64,000 nt of DNA from JBLIKP01 sp047635375 (lineage in GTDB: Bacteria; Bacteroidota; Bacteroidia; Sphingobacteriales; Sphingobacteriaceae), in assembly GCA_047635375.1 (NCBI GenBank), contig JBLIKP010000002.1, forward strand, positions 21,103 through 85,102. Reading direction: 5' to 3'. Positions within the stretch are counted from its first letter, which is position 1. Every line of letters starts with the position of its first letter. The notes under the pieces were generated by a model. That model did not search any database and was not told the origin of the DNA. It saw only the letters and a list, made by a program, of their open reading frames with translations. The translations under genes and the position numbers were made by a program. Below, piece by piece: positions 8,207 through 17,376 of the stretch.

Positions 8207-9544
8207 TTAAATCCCTGTGTAATTATGAGGAGTAAGTGCCTTTAATTCTGACTTTACCTCATCAGTAATATCTAAGCCATCAATAAAGGAAGACATAGTT
8301 TGTTGAGTGATTCCACCCTCAACACGTGTTAAATCTTTTAGCGCCTCGTATGGTTGTGGATATCCCTCTCTTCTAAGTATTGTTTGAACTCCTTCAGCAA
8401 CAACGGCCCAGTTTTTCTCCAAATCTGCATGAAGGGCAGATTCGTTTAAAATAACCTTATTTAATCCTTTTAAAGCCGATTTAAAAGCCAAAACAGTGTG
8501 AGCCATAGGTACACCCATGTTTCGTGTTACGGTGGAATCAGTTAAATCTCTTTGTAATCGAGAGATAGGTAATTTCGCACTTAAGTGTTCAAAAATGGCA
8601 TTGGCAATACCTAGGTTTCCTTCGGCATTTTCGAAATCGATAGGGTTAACTTTATGTGGCATTGCCGATGATCCCACTTCATTTGCAACAATTTTTTGCT
8701 TGAAATAGTCCATTGAAATATAAGTCCACATGTCCCTAGATAAATCAAGAATGATAGTGTTAATTCTCTTGAAACAGTCGCAAAGCGCAGCAAGATTGTC
8801 GTAATGTTCAATCTGCGTGGTGTATTGTGAACGTTTAAGGTTTAATTCTTGAGCAATAAAATTATTAGCGAATTTTTTCCAATCAATATCTGGGTAAGCA
8901 ACCTTATGTGCATTGAAATTCCCTGTTGCGCCACCAAATTTGGCTGAAAAATTAATGTTTGAAAGTTGTGAGAATTGCTCTTTTAATCTTTCAATAAATA
9001 CATTGATTTCCTTACCTAGGCGAGTAGGGGATGCTGGTTGACCGTGAGTTCTGGCCAGCATTGGAACGTTTTTCCATTCGTCGCTAAGCTCAATTAACTT
9101 GTCCAATAACTCTTGGAAAAGAGGCTCGTAAACGTCCTTTAATGAATCTTTTATTAAAAGTGGAAGTGCTGTGTTGTTTATGTCCTGAGAGGTTAATCCA
9201 AAGTGGATAAACTCTTTGTATTCTGCTATTCCTAGATAATCGAATTTTTCCTTAACAAAGTACTCAACCGCCTTTACATCATGGTTCGTGATTTTCTCAT
9301 ATTCTTTAACCTTCTCGGCGTCCTCTATGTCAAAAAGATTGTAAATAGTTCTTAATTCATCAACTTGGATTGCGCTTAAACCTTTCAGTTGGGGAAGGGG
9401 TAAATGGTAGAGGGCGATGAAATATTCAATCTCCACCATTATTCGATATTGGATTAAAGCAGCCTCACTGTAGTAGCTTTTTAATTCCTTGGTTTTTGAA
9501 TGGTACCTTCCGTCTATTGGGGATATTGCGGTTAATGGATTCAT
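8207..9544 (-). CDS. purB: Adenylosuccinate lyase
   Basis: A 445-residue member of the fumarase/aspartase superfamily. The signature loop SSAMPHKVNP is at 292-301, with the general-acid histidine in RTHGQP (His167) and the TSQD motif at 118-121. It catalyses two fumarate-releasing steps in purine synthesis: SAICAR to AICAR and adenylosuccinate to AMP. The N-terminus (LTAISPIDGRYHSKTKELKSY) matches the E. coli-type PurB. A TAATTTTG -7 element lies at 9570-9577 on the minus strand. It is a single-gene unit ending at the shared terminator. Confidence 0.96.
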   Translation of the reverse strand: MNPLTAISPIDGRYHSKTKELKSYYSEAALIQYRIMVEIEYFIALYHLPLPQLKGLSAIQVDELRTIYNLFDIEDAEKVKEYEKITNHDVKAVEYFVKEKFDYLGIAEYKEFIHFGLTSQDINNTALPLLIKDSLKDVYEPLFQELLDKLIELSDEWKNVPMLARTHGQPASPTRLGKEINVFIERLKEQFSQLSNINFSAKFGGATGNFNAHKVAYPDIDWKKFANNFIAQELNLKRSQYTTQIEHYDNLAALCDCFKRINTIILDLSRDMWTYISMDYFKQKIVANEVGSSAMPHKVNPIDFENAEGNLGIANAIFEHLSAKLPISRLQRDLTDSTVTRNMGVPMAHTVLAFKSALKGLNKVILNESALHADLEKNWAVVAEGVQTILRREGYPQPYEALKDLTRVEGGITQQTMSSFIDGLDITDEVKSELKALTPHNYTGI

Positions 9545-9569
9545 AGTTTTGTCTTAGAATTATTTTGTT

Positions 9570-9577
9570 CAAAATTA
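9570..9577 (-). promoter_or_regulatory. Putative -7 element of purB (TAATTTTG)
   Basis: On the minus strand TAATTTTG fits TAnnTTTG, 25 nt upstream of the purB ATG. A matching -33 TTTG is not evident at 17-23 nt spacing, so support is partial. Confidence 0.4.
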
Positions 9578-9729
9578 ATCTTTTATAAAGGATACGGATG
9601 ACTTTTTTAATAATTATTCATAATAGATCAATTCGTTTTTCTATAAACCAATCTGGAAATTGGTATTGATTTCCAGTCAAATAATAAAATACTTAATTTC
9701 GTTGCCGAATAACACATAAAATTAATACT

Positions 9730-10347
9730 ATGCTGGAAAAAGAAAATGTTATTAGAGTAGTTCATGGTCTTTATGAACGAAAAGGCATACATGCCGTTGA
9801 CTGGGCAGATATTGCTCAGGATTTTAACGTTCCAGAATCTGAAATAATCTCTCTTTTCGAAACCAAAGAAAATTTAGTTTTAGAATACACTAAATCTGAT
9901 TTAGATGCTTTCGCCGAAGGAATTGCAGCCCTATCATTGATGGAATTACATCCAATCCAAGAAATAATGGAAGTAAGTGGGAGGGTAGGCCTAATGCTCG
10001 TAAAACAAAACCCTAAATCCTTGGTTGACATTAGAGATTTCCCAGAAGCATGGCAATTGAATGTCGATTTTTATCATAATGTTGGCAGTAACTTTGTTGC
10101 GTATAATCTGGAGCGCGGAATTAAGGATGGATTGTATAGGTCTGAGATAAATATAGACATTATGAAACATGTGGCCTCAAAGCAGATTGAAAGCTACTTT
10201 GACCCCTTATTTCTCCTAAATGATAAGTTTATGGTAAGTGAAATGCTTATGGAAGGAAGCAAGTATTTTATCTATGGAATCTCAACTGAAAAAGGGACAG
10301 AATATTTCCAAAAAAATTACGAAGAACAGTTTAGTTTTAATCTGTAA
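9730..10347 (+). CDS. TetR-family-like regulator with divergent helix-turn-helix
   Basis: A 205-residue protein with the TetR layout: an N-terminal HTH-like segment (about 10-50) and a helical ligand domain. It is clearly paralogous to the next gene: both share NPK...D...AW...F, L.RG...G..R, ..IES...P and a C-terminal LM.ES/GS.KyFI.GI.T.KG pattern. Its recognition helix is unusual, reading VPESEIISLF where the neighbour has the standard ISKKTIYEVF, so DNA binding may be altered or lost. The ligand is unknown. It is followed by an 84-nt gap containing the inverted repeat and promoter of the second regulator. Confidence 0.8.
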   Translation: MLEKENVIRVVHGLYERKGIHAVDWADIAQDFNVPESEIISLFETKENLVLEYTKSDLDAFAEGIAALSLMELHPIQEIMEVSGRVGLMLVKQNPKSLVDIRDFPEAWQLNVDFYHNVGSNFVAYNLERGIKDGLYRSEINIDIMKHVASKQIESYFDPLFLLNDKFMVSEMLMEGSKYFIYGISTEKGTEYFQKNYEEQFSFNL

Positions 10348-10381
10348 AGAAGGGGCTATTTTTTTTTAATGGTGAACGTAA

Positions 10382-10424
10382 TTTGATTTTAATAAACTTA
10401 TAATCTAATTTTAGTTTATTAAAA
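10382..10424 (+). promoter_or_regulatory. Promoter with perfect 11-bp inverted repeat (probable TetR operator)
   Basis: TTTG at 10382-10385 and TAATTTTA at 10406-10413 form a -33/-7 pair with 20-nt spacing (last base differs from consensus). Two exactly complementary 11-mers, TTTTAATAAAC (10387-10397) and GTTTATTAAAA (10414-10424), flank the -7 element with 16 nt between them. A dyad bracketing its own promoter directly before a TetR gene is the classic autoregulatory operator layout. The binding protein is inferred, not shown. Confidence 0.65.
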
Positions 10425-10431
10425 ACAAACA

Positions 10432-11046
10432 ATGGAATTAAAAGAAAGGATATTGGAATCAACCAATGAGTTGTTTTTCCAATATGGAGTTAAAAGTATA
10501 ACCATGGATGATATTGCAAATCATCTAGGGATATCAAAAAAAACAATCTACGAGGTATTCAAAAATAAAAACGAGTTAGTAAAGCAAATAGTAGAGTTAA
10601 ACTTAAATTTTACAAGGTCTGAAGTTGAGCTCAAGCTTAATAATTCCCTAGATGCCCTAGATGCGGTTATGCAAATCACATTAGCCATTAGCGGAATGAT
10701 GGAAAGAATGAACCCAAAACTAATTTATGATCTTCAAAAGTATCATGTAAATGCATGGAAAGTTTTTGTGGAGTTTAAAAACGGTTTTTTGGTTGATACT
10801 GTAATAAAATACCTTAGAAGAGGTAAGCGCGAGGGCGTTTTTAGACCTGATATGAAATTAAAGGTTTTGGCTAAAATTCGTATCGAACAAATTGAGTCCC
10901 TTTTAAATCCCAAAGCTTTTCCTGCCGATCAATTTTCAATTAATGAATTAATGAATGAATCGGCGAAGCATTTTATTATTGGGGTAACTACACTTAAGGG
11001 GCATAAACTTTTTAATTCATACAATAAGGCCTACGAAATTAGTTAG
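10432..11046 (+). CDS. TetR/AcrR family transcriptional regulator of the efflux operon
   Basis: A 204-residue TetR protein. The N-terminal HTH is canonical (ILESTNELFFQYGVKSITMDDIANHLGIS, then KKTIYEVFKNKNELV) and the rest is a helical ligand-binding and dimerisation domain. The stop is 2 nt before the start of the TolC-like gene, so regulator, outer-membrane channel, adaptor and pump are probably one transcript. Repression of its own operon through the inverted repeat at 10387-10424, relieved by a pump substrate, is the likely mode of action. It is a paralog of the regulator at 9730. Confidence 0.93.
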   Translation: MELKERILESTNELFFQYGVKSITMDDIANHLGISKKTIYEVFKNKNELVKQIVELNLNFTRSEVELKLNNSLDALDAVMQITLAISGMMERMNPKLIYDLQKYHVNAWKVFVEFKNGFLVDTVIKYLRRGKREGVFRPDMKLKVLAKIRIEQIESLLNPKAFPADQFSINELMNESAKHFIIGVTTLKGHKLFNSYNKAYEIS

Positions 11047-11048
11047 AT

Positions 11049-12395
11049 ATGAAATCTATTAAATTGACAACCAGTTTGCTGGTTTTTTTCGTTTTGTGCT
11101 CTCCAATTTATGCACAGGATTTTCAAAAGGCAGAATTGTCGATTGATCAGGCAGTAAATTATGCTCTGCAAAATAGTCCTCAGTTTAAAAACGTACGCAT
11201 CAATACCCAAATTTCCAAGAAAAAAGTTAATGAAACACTTGGGCGTGGGTTGCCTCAAATTTCAGCAACTTCTGATTTTACCCATTTCCCTGAAGTTCCT
11301 GTAACGTTTATTCCTGGTGCTTTTTTCGGCGACCCAGATAAAGAGTTTGTTGGTGTTAAGTTCAGTCCAGCCTATAATGGCGGCGCCGGGGTTACGGTTA
11401 ACCAATTGATTTTTGATGGGAGTTATATAGTTGGAATAAAAGCGGCTAACGTATTTAAACAACTTTCGGTAAAAGATGAAGAGATTGCAAAACAAGATCT
11501 GGTAATTGAGGTAAAGAAAGCATATTACGGTTCTTTGCTTACCGTTAGTAAATTAATAGTAGCCACCACTACAAAGGATAGACTAAAGGTTCTATTAAAT
11601 GACACAAAGGGTCTTTATGATAATGGTTTTGCGGAGAAAATTGATGTAGATAGAATTAAGGTTCTGGTCAACAACATAAATGTTGAAGAAATTAGATTGT
11701 TTAAAATTAATCAGCTTAATAATCAGTATTTAAAAGCCCTTATTGGGATGCCACTTGAAACAAGGTTAACCCTTTCTGATAGAATTACTGAATTAGACGT
11801 TTCCTTCTCTGGAAGTATTGGCGATCCAATAGAAACGGAGAGTCGTATAGAAATGCAAAAATTCGATATTCAAATGCAACTTCAAGGGTTGGATTTAAAA
11901 GCTAAGCAGTCCAGTTTTTTACCCAATTTATCTGCATTTGCTGGATATAACTACAATACCCAAGCTAACTCCTTCGATGTTGAAGCTTTTAGAGATAACC
12001 TTTTTCCTAATTCGGCAGTGGGATTGAGACTGCGTTGGAATATTTTTAGCGGAGGAAGTAAAATAAGCCAAATAAGCCAATCAAGGCTTACTCTAAAGCA
12101 ATTAGAAAACACTAGAGGGTTTTATAAAACCCAATTGCAATTGGAGGAAATGTCGGCCAGGACCAATTATGAAAGCAACTTAAAATCATTGGAGGTTCAA
12201 AAGGAAAATGTTGAACTCGCCAATGAAATTTATAGGGTGTCAAAAATTAAATATGACGAAGGTTTAGGCTCAAACCTTGAAGTCATTGACGCGGACAGCT
12301 CTTTAAAAGAGGCTCAGGCAAATTATACTAATGCTTATTACAATGTATTAGTGGCTAAAATTGATTTAGAAAAAGCATTAGGTTTAATTGAATAA
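11049..12395 (+). CDS. TolC-family outer-membrane efflux protein
   Basis: A 448-residue protein with a signal peptide (residues 1-22, ending IYAQ) and the duplicated long-helix OEP pattern, e.g. the LSIDQAVNYALQNSPQFKN start and the late repeat VELANEIYRVSKIKYDEGLGSNLEVIDA. Such trimers form the outer-membrane barrel and periplasmic tunnel of tripartite efflux pumps. It sits between its TetR regulator (2 nt gap) and the membrane-fusion protein (3 nt gap), which supports a dedicated channel for the RND pump downstream. Confidence 0.94.
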   Translation: MKSIKLTTSLLVFFVLCSPIYAQDFQKAELSIDQAVNYALQNSPQFKNVRINTQISKKKVNETLGRGLPQISATSDFTHFPEVPVTFIPGAFFGDPDKEFVGVKFSPAYNGGAGVTVNQLIFDGSYIVGIKAANVFKQLSVKDEEIAKQDLVIEVKKAYYGSLLTVSKLIVATTTKDRLKVLLNDTKGLYDNGFAEKIDVDRIKVLVNNINVEEIRLFKINQLNNQYLKALIGMPLETRLTLSDRITELDVSFSGSIGDPIETESRIEMQKFDIQMQLQGLDLKAKQSSFLPNLSAFAGYNYNTQANSFDVEAFRDNLFPNSAVGLRLRWNIFSGGSKISQISQSRLTLKQLENTRGFYKTQLQLEEMSARTNYESNLKSLEVQKENVELANEIYRVSKIKYDEGLGSNLEVIDADSSLKEAQANYTNAYYNVLVAKIDLEKALGLIE

Positions 12396-12398
12396 AAA

Positions 12399-13544
12399 AT
12401 GAAATCAACCAATTACGAAATAAAGATGCTCCTTGGTGTAATAATATTAAGCACCTTTTTTGGATGTAGTTCAAGTGAAAGCTCACCCACTGGCGATTTA
12501 AAAGGACAGTTGGACTCTCTTCGCGCGGAAAAGACTAAAATTGAAAGCCAAATCCTAAAATTAGAAGGAGAGCTCCCCGCCGGCTTAAATAAAAAAATCC
12601 CACTTGTAGCGGTTAAGGAAATCTCAATTGGAGATTTCTCCCATTTTATTAAACTTCAAGGAAAGGTGGAGTCGGATTATAATGTTTTAATTAGTGCACG
12701 ATCAGCTGGGGTTGTAAGTGAGGTTTTGGTTGAGCCAGGGACTAGGGTTAATAAAAATCAAGTTTTAGCTAAGCTAGAAAATGATGTGCTGCAAAAGGGG
12801 ATTGAGGAGGTGAAAACCTCACTTGAATTTGCAACTACCGTATTTCAAAAACAGGAAAAATTGTGGGAACAAAATATTGGATCCGAGATGCAATTCTTGT
12901 CTGCAAAAAATAATAAAAATACGCTTGAAAGAAAACTCTCAACCTTGTATGAACAGTTGGATTTAAATAATGTGAAGTCGCCAATCTATGGTAAAGTGGA
13001 TGAAGTGATGCTTAAGCCGGGGGAATTAACAACTCCTGGAATGCCGGCATTTAGAGTAGTTGATGATAAGGAGTTAAAGGTAACAGCCGATGTTTCAGAA
13101 TCATATATTTCAAAAATTAATATTGGAAACAAGGTTGTAGTTTCATTCCCTGATATTGAAACTGAAATTACCGGAAAAATTGACACAAAAGCTGGAGTGA
13201 TTGATCCCATAAGCCGAACGTTTAAGGTTGAAATTTCAGTGCCAAAAGGAAATAGTGCAATCAGACCAAACATGGTTGCCATTTTAAATATTAACGATTA
13301 TTTAAGTCGTGAAAGCATAGCGATTCCTCAAAACATATTGCAGAAATCGGAGGGAAAGGATTTTGTATTTATTGCAGACGGGGATTCGTCCGCTAAAGCG
13401 AAGAAAGTATTCTTGGAATTGGGGAAATCTTACAATGGACAGGTAGAGATATTAAAAGGGTTGAAAAAGGGGGATAAGATAATAACCAAGGGATACCTTA
13501 ATGTAAATCAAGGTGATCACATAGAAATTTCAACCCAAAACTAA
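12399..13544 (+). CDS. RND efflux periplasmic adaptor (membrane-fusion lipoprotein)
   Basis: A 381-residue HlyD/AcrA-family adaptor. The N-terminus is a lipoprotein signal with lipobox TFFGC (cysteine near residue 23), followed by a short coiled coil (LKGQLDSLRAEKTKIESQILKLEGEL). The lipoyl/barrel-sandwich halves (VLVEPGTRVNKNQVLAKLE and YGKVDEVMLKPGELTTPG) enclose a helical hairpin, and beta-barrel and membrane-proximal domains follow. It joins the inner-membrane pump to the TolC channel. The gene lies 3 nt after the channel gene and 11 nt before the pump gene. Confidence 0.94.
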   Translation: MKSTNYEIKMLLGVIILSTFFGCSSSESSPTGDLKGQLDSLRAEKTKIESQILKLEGELPAGLNKKIPLVAVKEISIGDFSHFIKLQGKVESDYNVLISARSAGVVSEVLVEPGTRVNKNQVLAKLENDVLQKGIEEVKTSLEFATTVFQKQEKLWEQNIGSEMQFLSAKNNKNTLERKLSTLYEQLDLNNVKSPIYGKVDEVMLKPGELTTPGMPAFRVVDDKELKVTADVSESYISKINIGNKVVVSFPDIETEITGKIDTKAGVIDPISRTFKVEISVPKGNSAIRPNMVAILNINDYLSRESIAIPQNILQKSEGKDFVFIADGDSSAKAKKVFLELGKSYNGQVEILKGLKKGDKIITKGYLNVNQGDHIEISTQN

Positions 13545-13555
13545 GAGTAGGAAAT

Positions 13556-16500
13556 ATGTTAGAATTTAAACCCACTTCCTGGTCAATTGATAATAAAACC
13601 ACAATTTTTGTAATTACCGTGCTGATTGCAATTTTTGGATTTACGGCCTACAATAAAATTGCAAAGGAGCTTTTCCCGGAAATTGTAATTCCCACAATTT
13701 ATGTTGGAACCGCATATCCAGGGACCTCGCCGGAGGATATTGAATCTTTAGTGACGCGTAAAATTGAAAAACAATTAAAATCAATTTCTGGAATTAAAAA
13801 GGTTACTAGCACATCAATCCAGGATTATTCGACAATTATCGCCGAATTTTCCACTGATGTGAAGGTGGAATACGCATTGGGACAAGTAAAGGATGCGGTA
13901 GATAAGGCTAAACCTGAACTTCCTAACGACTTACCCAGTGACCCCCAAATTCAAGAAATTAACTTTTCTGAAGCTCCTGTATTATTTATTAATATTTCTG
14001 GTGAGTATGATTTAAATCAGCTAAAAGAGTTTGCTGAGGAAGCCAAGGATAGGCTTGAGCAATTAGGAGAAATTACGCGAGTGGACTTGGTAGGAGCGTT
14101 AGAGCGCGAAGTGCAGATTAATGTCGACATGTATAAATTACAAGCCGCAAAAGTTACTTTACAGGACATTGAACGAGCGATAGCCAGTGAAAATGTCACG
14201 ATTTCTGGTGGGATTGTAGAAATGAACAACATGGACAGAACCGTTCGTGTTATGGGAGAGTTTAACTCACTTGATGATTTGGATGACATTGTGGTTAGCT
14301 CACTTCCGGGAGCCCCCGTTTATATTAAAGATATTGCCACAATTATTGATAGTCAAAAAGAGCGTGAAAGTTTTGCGCGCCTTGACGGAAAAAATGTAAT
14401 CACGCTAAACGTTATAAAGCGAAGTGGGGAAAATCTTATTGAAACAATTGATGGGGTTAAGGAAGTTTTAGCGAAAATGGATAGAACCATTTTTCCCGCC
14501 GACCTCGATATAGTTTTAACTGGAGATCAATCAAAGCAGACTAGAAATACACTAAAGGACCTTTTTAATTCAATAATTATTGGGTTTATTCTTGTGGCGC
14601 TTGTGCTGATGTTTTTTATGGGAATAACCAATGCGATTTTTGTAGGGTTAGCAGTTCCATTAAGTATGATGCTCGCGTTTATCTTCATGCCGACTATTGG
14701 GTTTACCTTCAATATGGTCGTTCTCTTCTCGTTTCTTTTGGCTCTTGGGATAATTGTAGATAACGCCATAGTTGTTGTTGAAAATACGTACAGGATTATT
14801 CAGGAAGAAAACCTTCCGCCCAAGGAAGCGGCAAAAAAGGCCGCTGGTCAGGTGTTTAAACCGGTTTTAGCGGGGACGTTAACCACGCTTGCTCCCTTTG
14901 TGCCTTTGGCGTTTTGGCCAGGTATGGTAGGTAAATTTATGTTTTACCTGCCTATTACATTAATTATCACCCTTATTGCCTCGCTTATTGTGGCATTTAT
15001 TATAAATCCAGTTTTTGCAGTTTCCTTTATGAAAAAGGAAAAATTAGGGTCTGGATTGCCTCCTGTGAAATACTATAAAATGGGAATAATAGCCTTGGGT
15101 ATCCTAGGGATTCTATTCCATTTGGGAGGATCCCATGGTACAGGAAATTTCCTTTTGTTTTTAATATTATTAGTTACTCTAAATCGATATGTAACTCGAA
15201 AACTAATAAGAAGATTCCAGTTGAAATTCATTCCAAAATTGATTGATAAATATAGAAGTGTATTGGAATGGGTATTAATAAAAAAACGTCCAGTTTGGCT
15301 CTTATTATCTTCGGTGGTATTGCTTTTTGCCTTGTTCATAGGGATTGGGATAAAACAGCCCAAAGTTGAATTCTTCCCGTCTAGTGATCCCAATTTCGTG
15401 TATGTTTATTTGACAATGCCTGTGGGTACCGATTTAAACGTTACTAATGAAACTACTAAAAGCATTGAGAAAAAGGTAAATCAGGTTCTAGGAGAAAATA
15501 ACCCAATCGTTGAATCAGTAATTGCCAATGTTGGAGTAGGTGCTGGGGATCCAATGTCTGGGGATAGAACAGTAACGCCACATAAGGGGAAAGTTTCGAT
15601 TGCCTTTGTAGAATTCCCCGATAGAAATGGGATTTCGACAATAGATATGCTTGATAGTATTAGAAATGCTGTTAAAGGAATTCCAGGGGCCGAAATAAAA
15701 GTGGATAAAGAACAAAATGGTCCACCAACAGGAAAGCCTATTAATATTGAAATAATAGGGGAGGATCTTGACGAAATGGTTGATGCTTCGCGCAGATTAC
15801 AAGCCTACCTTGAAGGATTAAATATTTCAGGGATTGAAGAATTATCTTCTGATTTTGAAAGCGGTAAACCGGAGGTTATAGTAGACATTGATAGGGTTAG
15901 AGCAGCACGTGTAGGGTTGTCGACCGCTCAAATAGGAACGGAGTTAAGAACGGCTATTTTCGGAAAGGAAATATCAAAGTTTAGAGATAAAGAGGAGGAG
16001 TACCCAATTCAATTAAGGTACAATGCCGATCAGAGAAATATTGACGATTTGATGAATCTAAAAATAACTTTTAGGGACATGAATATGGGAGGGATAATCA
16101 AGCAAATCCCTCTATCTGCTGTAGCTAGCGTTAGATATGAAAATAATTTTGGTGGAATAAAAAGAAAGAATTTAAAACGGATAATCTCTCTATCGTCAAA
16201 TGTTACCACTGGGTTTACTCCAAATGAAGTGGTTTCAAAAATCGAGGCTAGCTTCGCCGATTTCGATAAGCCTGAAGGAATTTCAATTAAAATGACCGGG
16301 GAGCAAGAAGATCAAAAAGAAACAATGGATTTTTTAGGCTTTGCGATGTTAATTTCAATTGGGCTGATATTTATTATTCTAGTGGCACAATTTAATAGCC
16401 TAAGCCAGACCTTTATTATTCTTAGCGGAATAGTCCTAAGTATAATTGGAGTATTAGCTGGATTCTTACTTCTGGACATGAACCTAGTTATAGTAATGAC

Positions 16501-16918
16501 AGGAATTGGGGTTGTTGCCTTAGCTGGAATTGTGGTGAATAACGGAATACTTTTGGTTGAATTTACAAACACCTTAAGAGAGCAAGGGGTACCAGTCAAA
16601 AAAGCCTTAATTGAGGCAGGAAGGATTAGGTTAAGCCCTGTGTTATTAACGGCAGTTTCCACAATGTTAGGTCTTTTCCCAATGGCATTTGGATTTAACA
16701 TTAATTTTGAAACGCTATTCACTTCTTTTGACCCACAAATATATTTTGGTGGAGATAACTTAGCATTTTGGGGCCCTCTTAGTTGGACCATTATTTTCGG
16801 ATTAAGTTTTAGTACATTCTTAACCCTAATACTGGTTCCGGCGATGTATTTAATTGTCCATAGAATTAAGCTTAAATTCCAACGAAAGCGCCATAAATTT
16901 TTACTAAACAATAAATAA
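13556..16918 (+). CDS. RND family efflux transporter, AcrB/MexF-like permease
   Basis: A 1120-residue inner-membrane pump with the RND plan: TM1 near the N-terminus, a periplasmic porter domain, TM2-6, a second large periplasmic domain and TM7-12. The proton-relay helix reads LALGIIVDNAIVVVEN, with one aspartate where AcrB has two. A second block (LAGIVVNNGILLVEFTN) mirrors it. It is longer than AcrB (1049 aa), with extra sequence between TM6 and TM7 (about residues 490-580). It exports drugs, lipids or other amphiphiles using the proton gradient together with the adaptor and channel encoded upstream. Substrate unknown. Confidence 0.95.
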   Translation: MLEFKPTSWSIDNKTTIFVITVLIAIFGFTAYNKIAKELFPEIVIPTIYVGTAYPGTSPEDIESLVTRKIEKQLKSISGIKKVTSTSIQDYSTIIAEFSTDVKVEYALGQVKDAVDKAKPELPNDLPSDPQIQEINFSEAPVLFINISGEYDLNQLKEFAEEAKDRLEQLGEITRVDLVGALEREVQINVDMYKLQAAKVTLQDIERAIASENVTISGGIVEMNNMDRTVRVMGEFNSLDDLDDIVVSSLPGAPVYIKDIATIIDSQKERESFARLDGKNVITLNVIKRSGENLIETIDGVKEVLAKMDRTIFPADLDIVLTGDQSKQTRNTLKDLFNSIIIGFILVALVLMFFMGITNAIFVGLAVPLSMMLAFIFMPTIGFTFNMVVLFSFLLALGIIVDNAIVVVENTYRIIQEENLPPKEAAKKAAGQVFKPVLAGTLTTLAPFVPLAFWPGMVGKFMFYLPITLIITLIASLIVAFIINPVFAVSFMKKEKLGSGLPPVKYYKMGIIALGILGILFHLGGSHGTGNFLLFLILLVTLNRYVTRKLIRRFQLKFIPKLIDKYRSVLEWVLIKKRPVWLLLSSVVLLFALFIGIGIKQPKVEFFPSSDPNFVYVYLTMPVGTDLNVTNETTKSIEKKVNQVLGENNPIVESVIANVGVGAGDPMSGDRTVTPHKGKVSIAFVEFPDRNGISTIDMLDSIRNAVKGIPGAEIKVDKEQNGPPTGKPINIEIIGEDLDEMVDASRRLQAYLEGLNISGIEELSSDFESGKPEVIVDIDRVRAARVGLSTAQIGTELRTAIFGKEISKFRDKEEEYPIQLRYNADQRNIDDLMNLKITFRDMNMGGIIKQIPLSAVASVRYENNFGGIKRKNLKRIISLSSNVTTGFTPNEVVSKIEASFADFDKPEGISIKMTGEQEDQKETMDFLGFAMLISIGLIFIILVAQFNSLSQTFIILSGIVLSIIGVLAGFLLLDMNLVIVMTGIGVVALAGIVVNNGILLVEFTNTLREQGVPVKKALIEAGRIRLSPVLLTAVSTMLGLFPMAFGFNINFETLFTSFDPQIYFGGDNLAFWGPLSWTIIFGLSFSTFLTLILVPAMYLIVHRIKLKFQRKRHKFLLNNK

Positions 16919-16940
16919 CCAATCAATTATAAACATAAAA

Positions 16941-16972
16941 CCGAAGTCCAATATGGATTTCGGTTTTTTTGT
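16941..16972 (+). terminator. Rho-independent terminator of the efflux operon
   Basis: CCGAAGTCC-AATAT-GGATTTCGG forms a nine-pair stem (one G-T) followed by T7, 22 nt after the pump stop codon. Confidence 0.9.
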
Positions 16973-16992
16973 TCAAAACTATTTCACCAAGA

Positions 16993-17024
16993 TTTACGGA
17001 TTGAATTTTGGAATAGTATATTTG
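16993..17024 (+). promoter_or_regulatory. Promoter of the thiamin operon
   Basis: TATATTTG at 17017-17024 fits TAnnTTTG exactly. A near-consensus -33 (TTTA, 16993-16996) is 20 nt upstream. It lies just before the TPP riboswitch. Confidence 0.6.
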
Positions 17025-17033
17025 AACTAATCG

Positions 17034-17115
17034 AAAAGGGGTGCTTTTTAAATAAAGGCTGAGATTATACCCTAAAACCTGATGCAGGTAATGCTGCCGT
17101 AGGGATTTACGTATT
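17034..17115 (+). ncRNA. TPP (THI-box) riboswitch
   Basis: The conserved THI-box parts appear in order: GGGGTGC (17038-17044), GGCTGAGA (17057-17064), ACCC (17069-17072), AACCTGATGCAGGTAATGC (from about 17076) and the closing GCCGTAGGGA (17096-17105). It lies 45-125 nt before thiS. It binds thiamin pyrophosphate and shuts off the operon. No strong terminator stem is visible between it and thiS, so control of translation initiation is more likely than attenuation. Confidence 0.95.
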
Positions 17116-17158
17116 TCTCGAAGACCCATTTTCCTAACTAAAAAAAAACTTTTCTGCT

Positions 17159-17362
17159 ATGCAGTTGGAGGTAAATGGTAAAAATTTAGATTTTCCCGAA
17201 AACTCAACATTATTTGAGGTTCTAAAGTCAATGGATTTGGATAACAAACCAGGGATTGCAGTAGCCTTAAACAACAAAGTTGTGTCTAAGTCGGCTTGGG
17301 CCGAAAGCAAGATTTCTTCAGGGGATAAAATTTTATGCATTAATGCCACTCAGGGCGGATAA
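17159..17362 (+). CDS. thiS: Sulfur carrier protein ThiS
   Basis: A 67-residue ubiquitin-like protein ending in the diagnostic Gly-Gly (INATQGG). ThiF adenylates the C-terminal glycine, which is then converted to thiocarboxylate and used by ThiG as the sulfur source for the thiazole ring. The beta-grasp pattern (MQLEVNGKNLDFPENSTLFEVLKS) is clear and the length is typical. It is the first gene behind the TPP riboswitch, with thiC 14 nt downstream. Confidence 0.95.
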   Translation: MQLEVNGKNLDFPENSTLFEVLKSMDLDNKPGIAVALNNKVVSKSAWAESKISSGDKILCINATQGG

Positions 17363-17376
17363 TTACAAAAATAACT

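Noticed and set aside
16312..16926. 204-codon antisense ORF opposite the end of the RND pump
   Set aside because: It is the shadow of the pump's hydrophobic C-terminal helices and has no start context or family resemblance.
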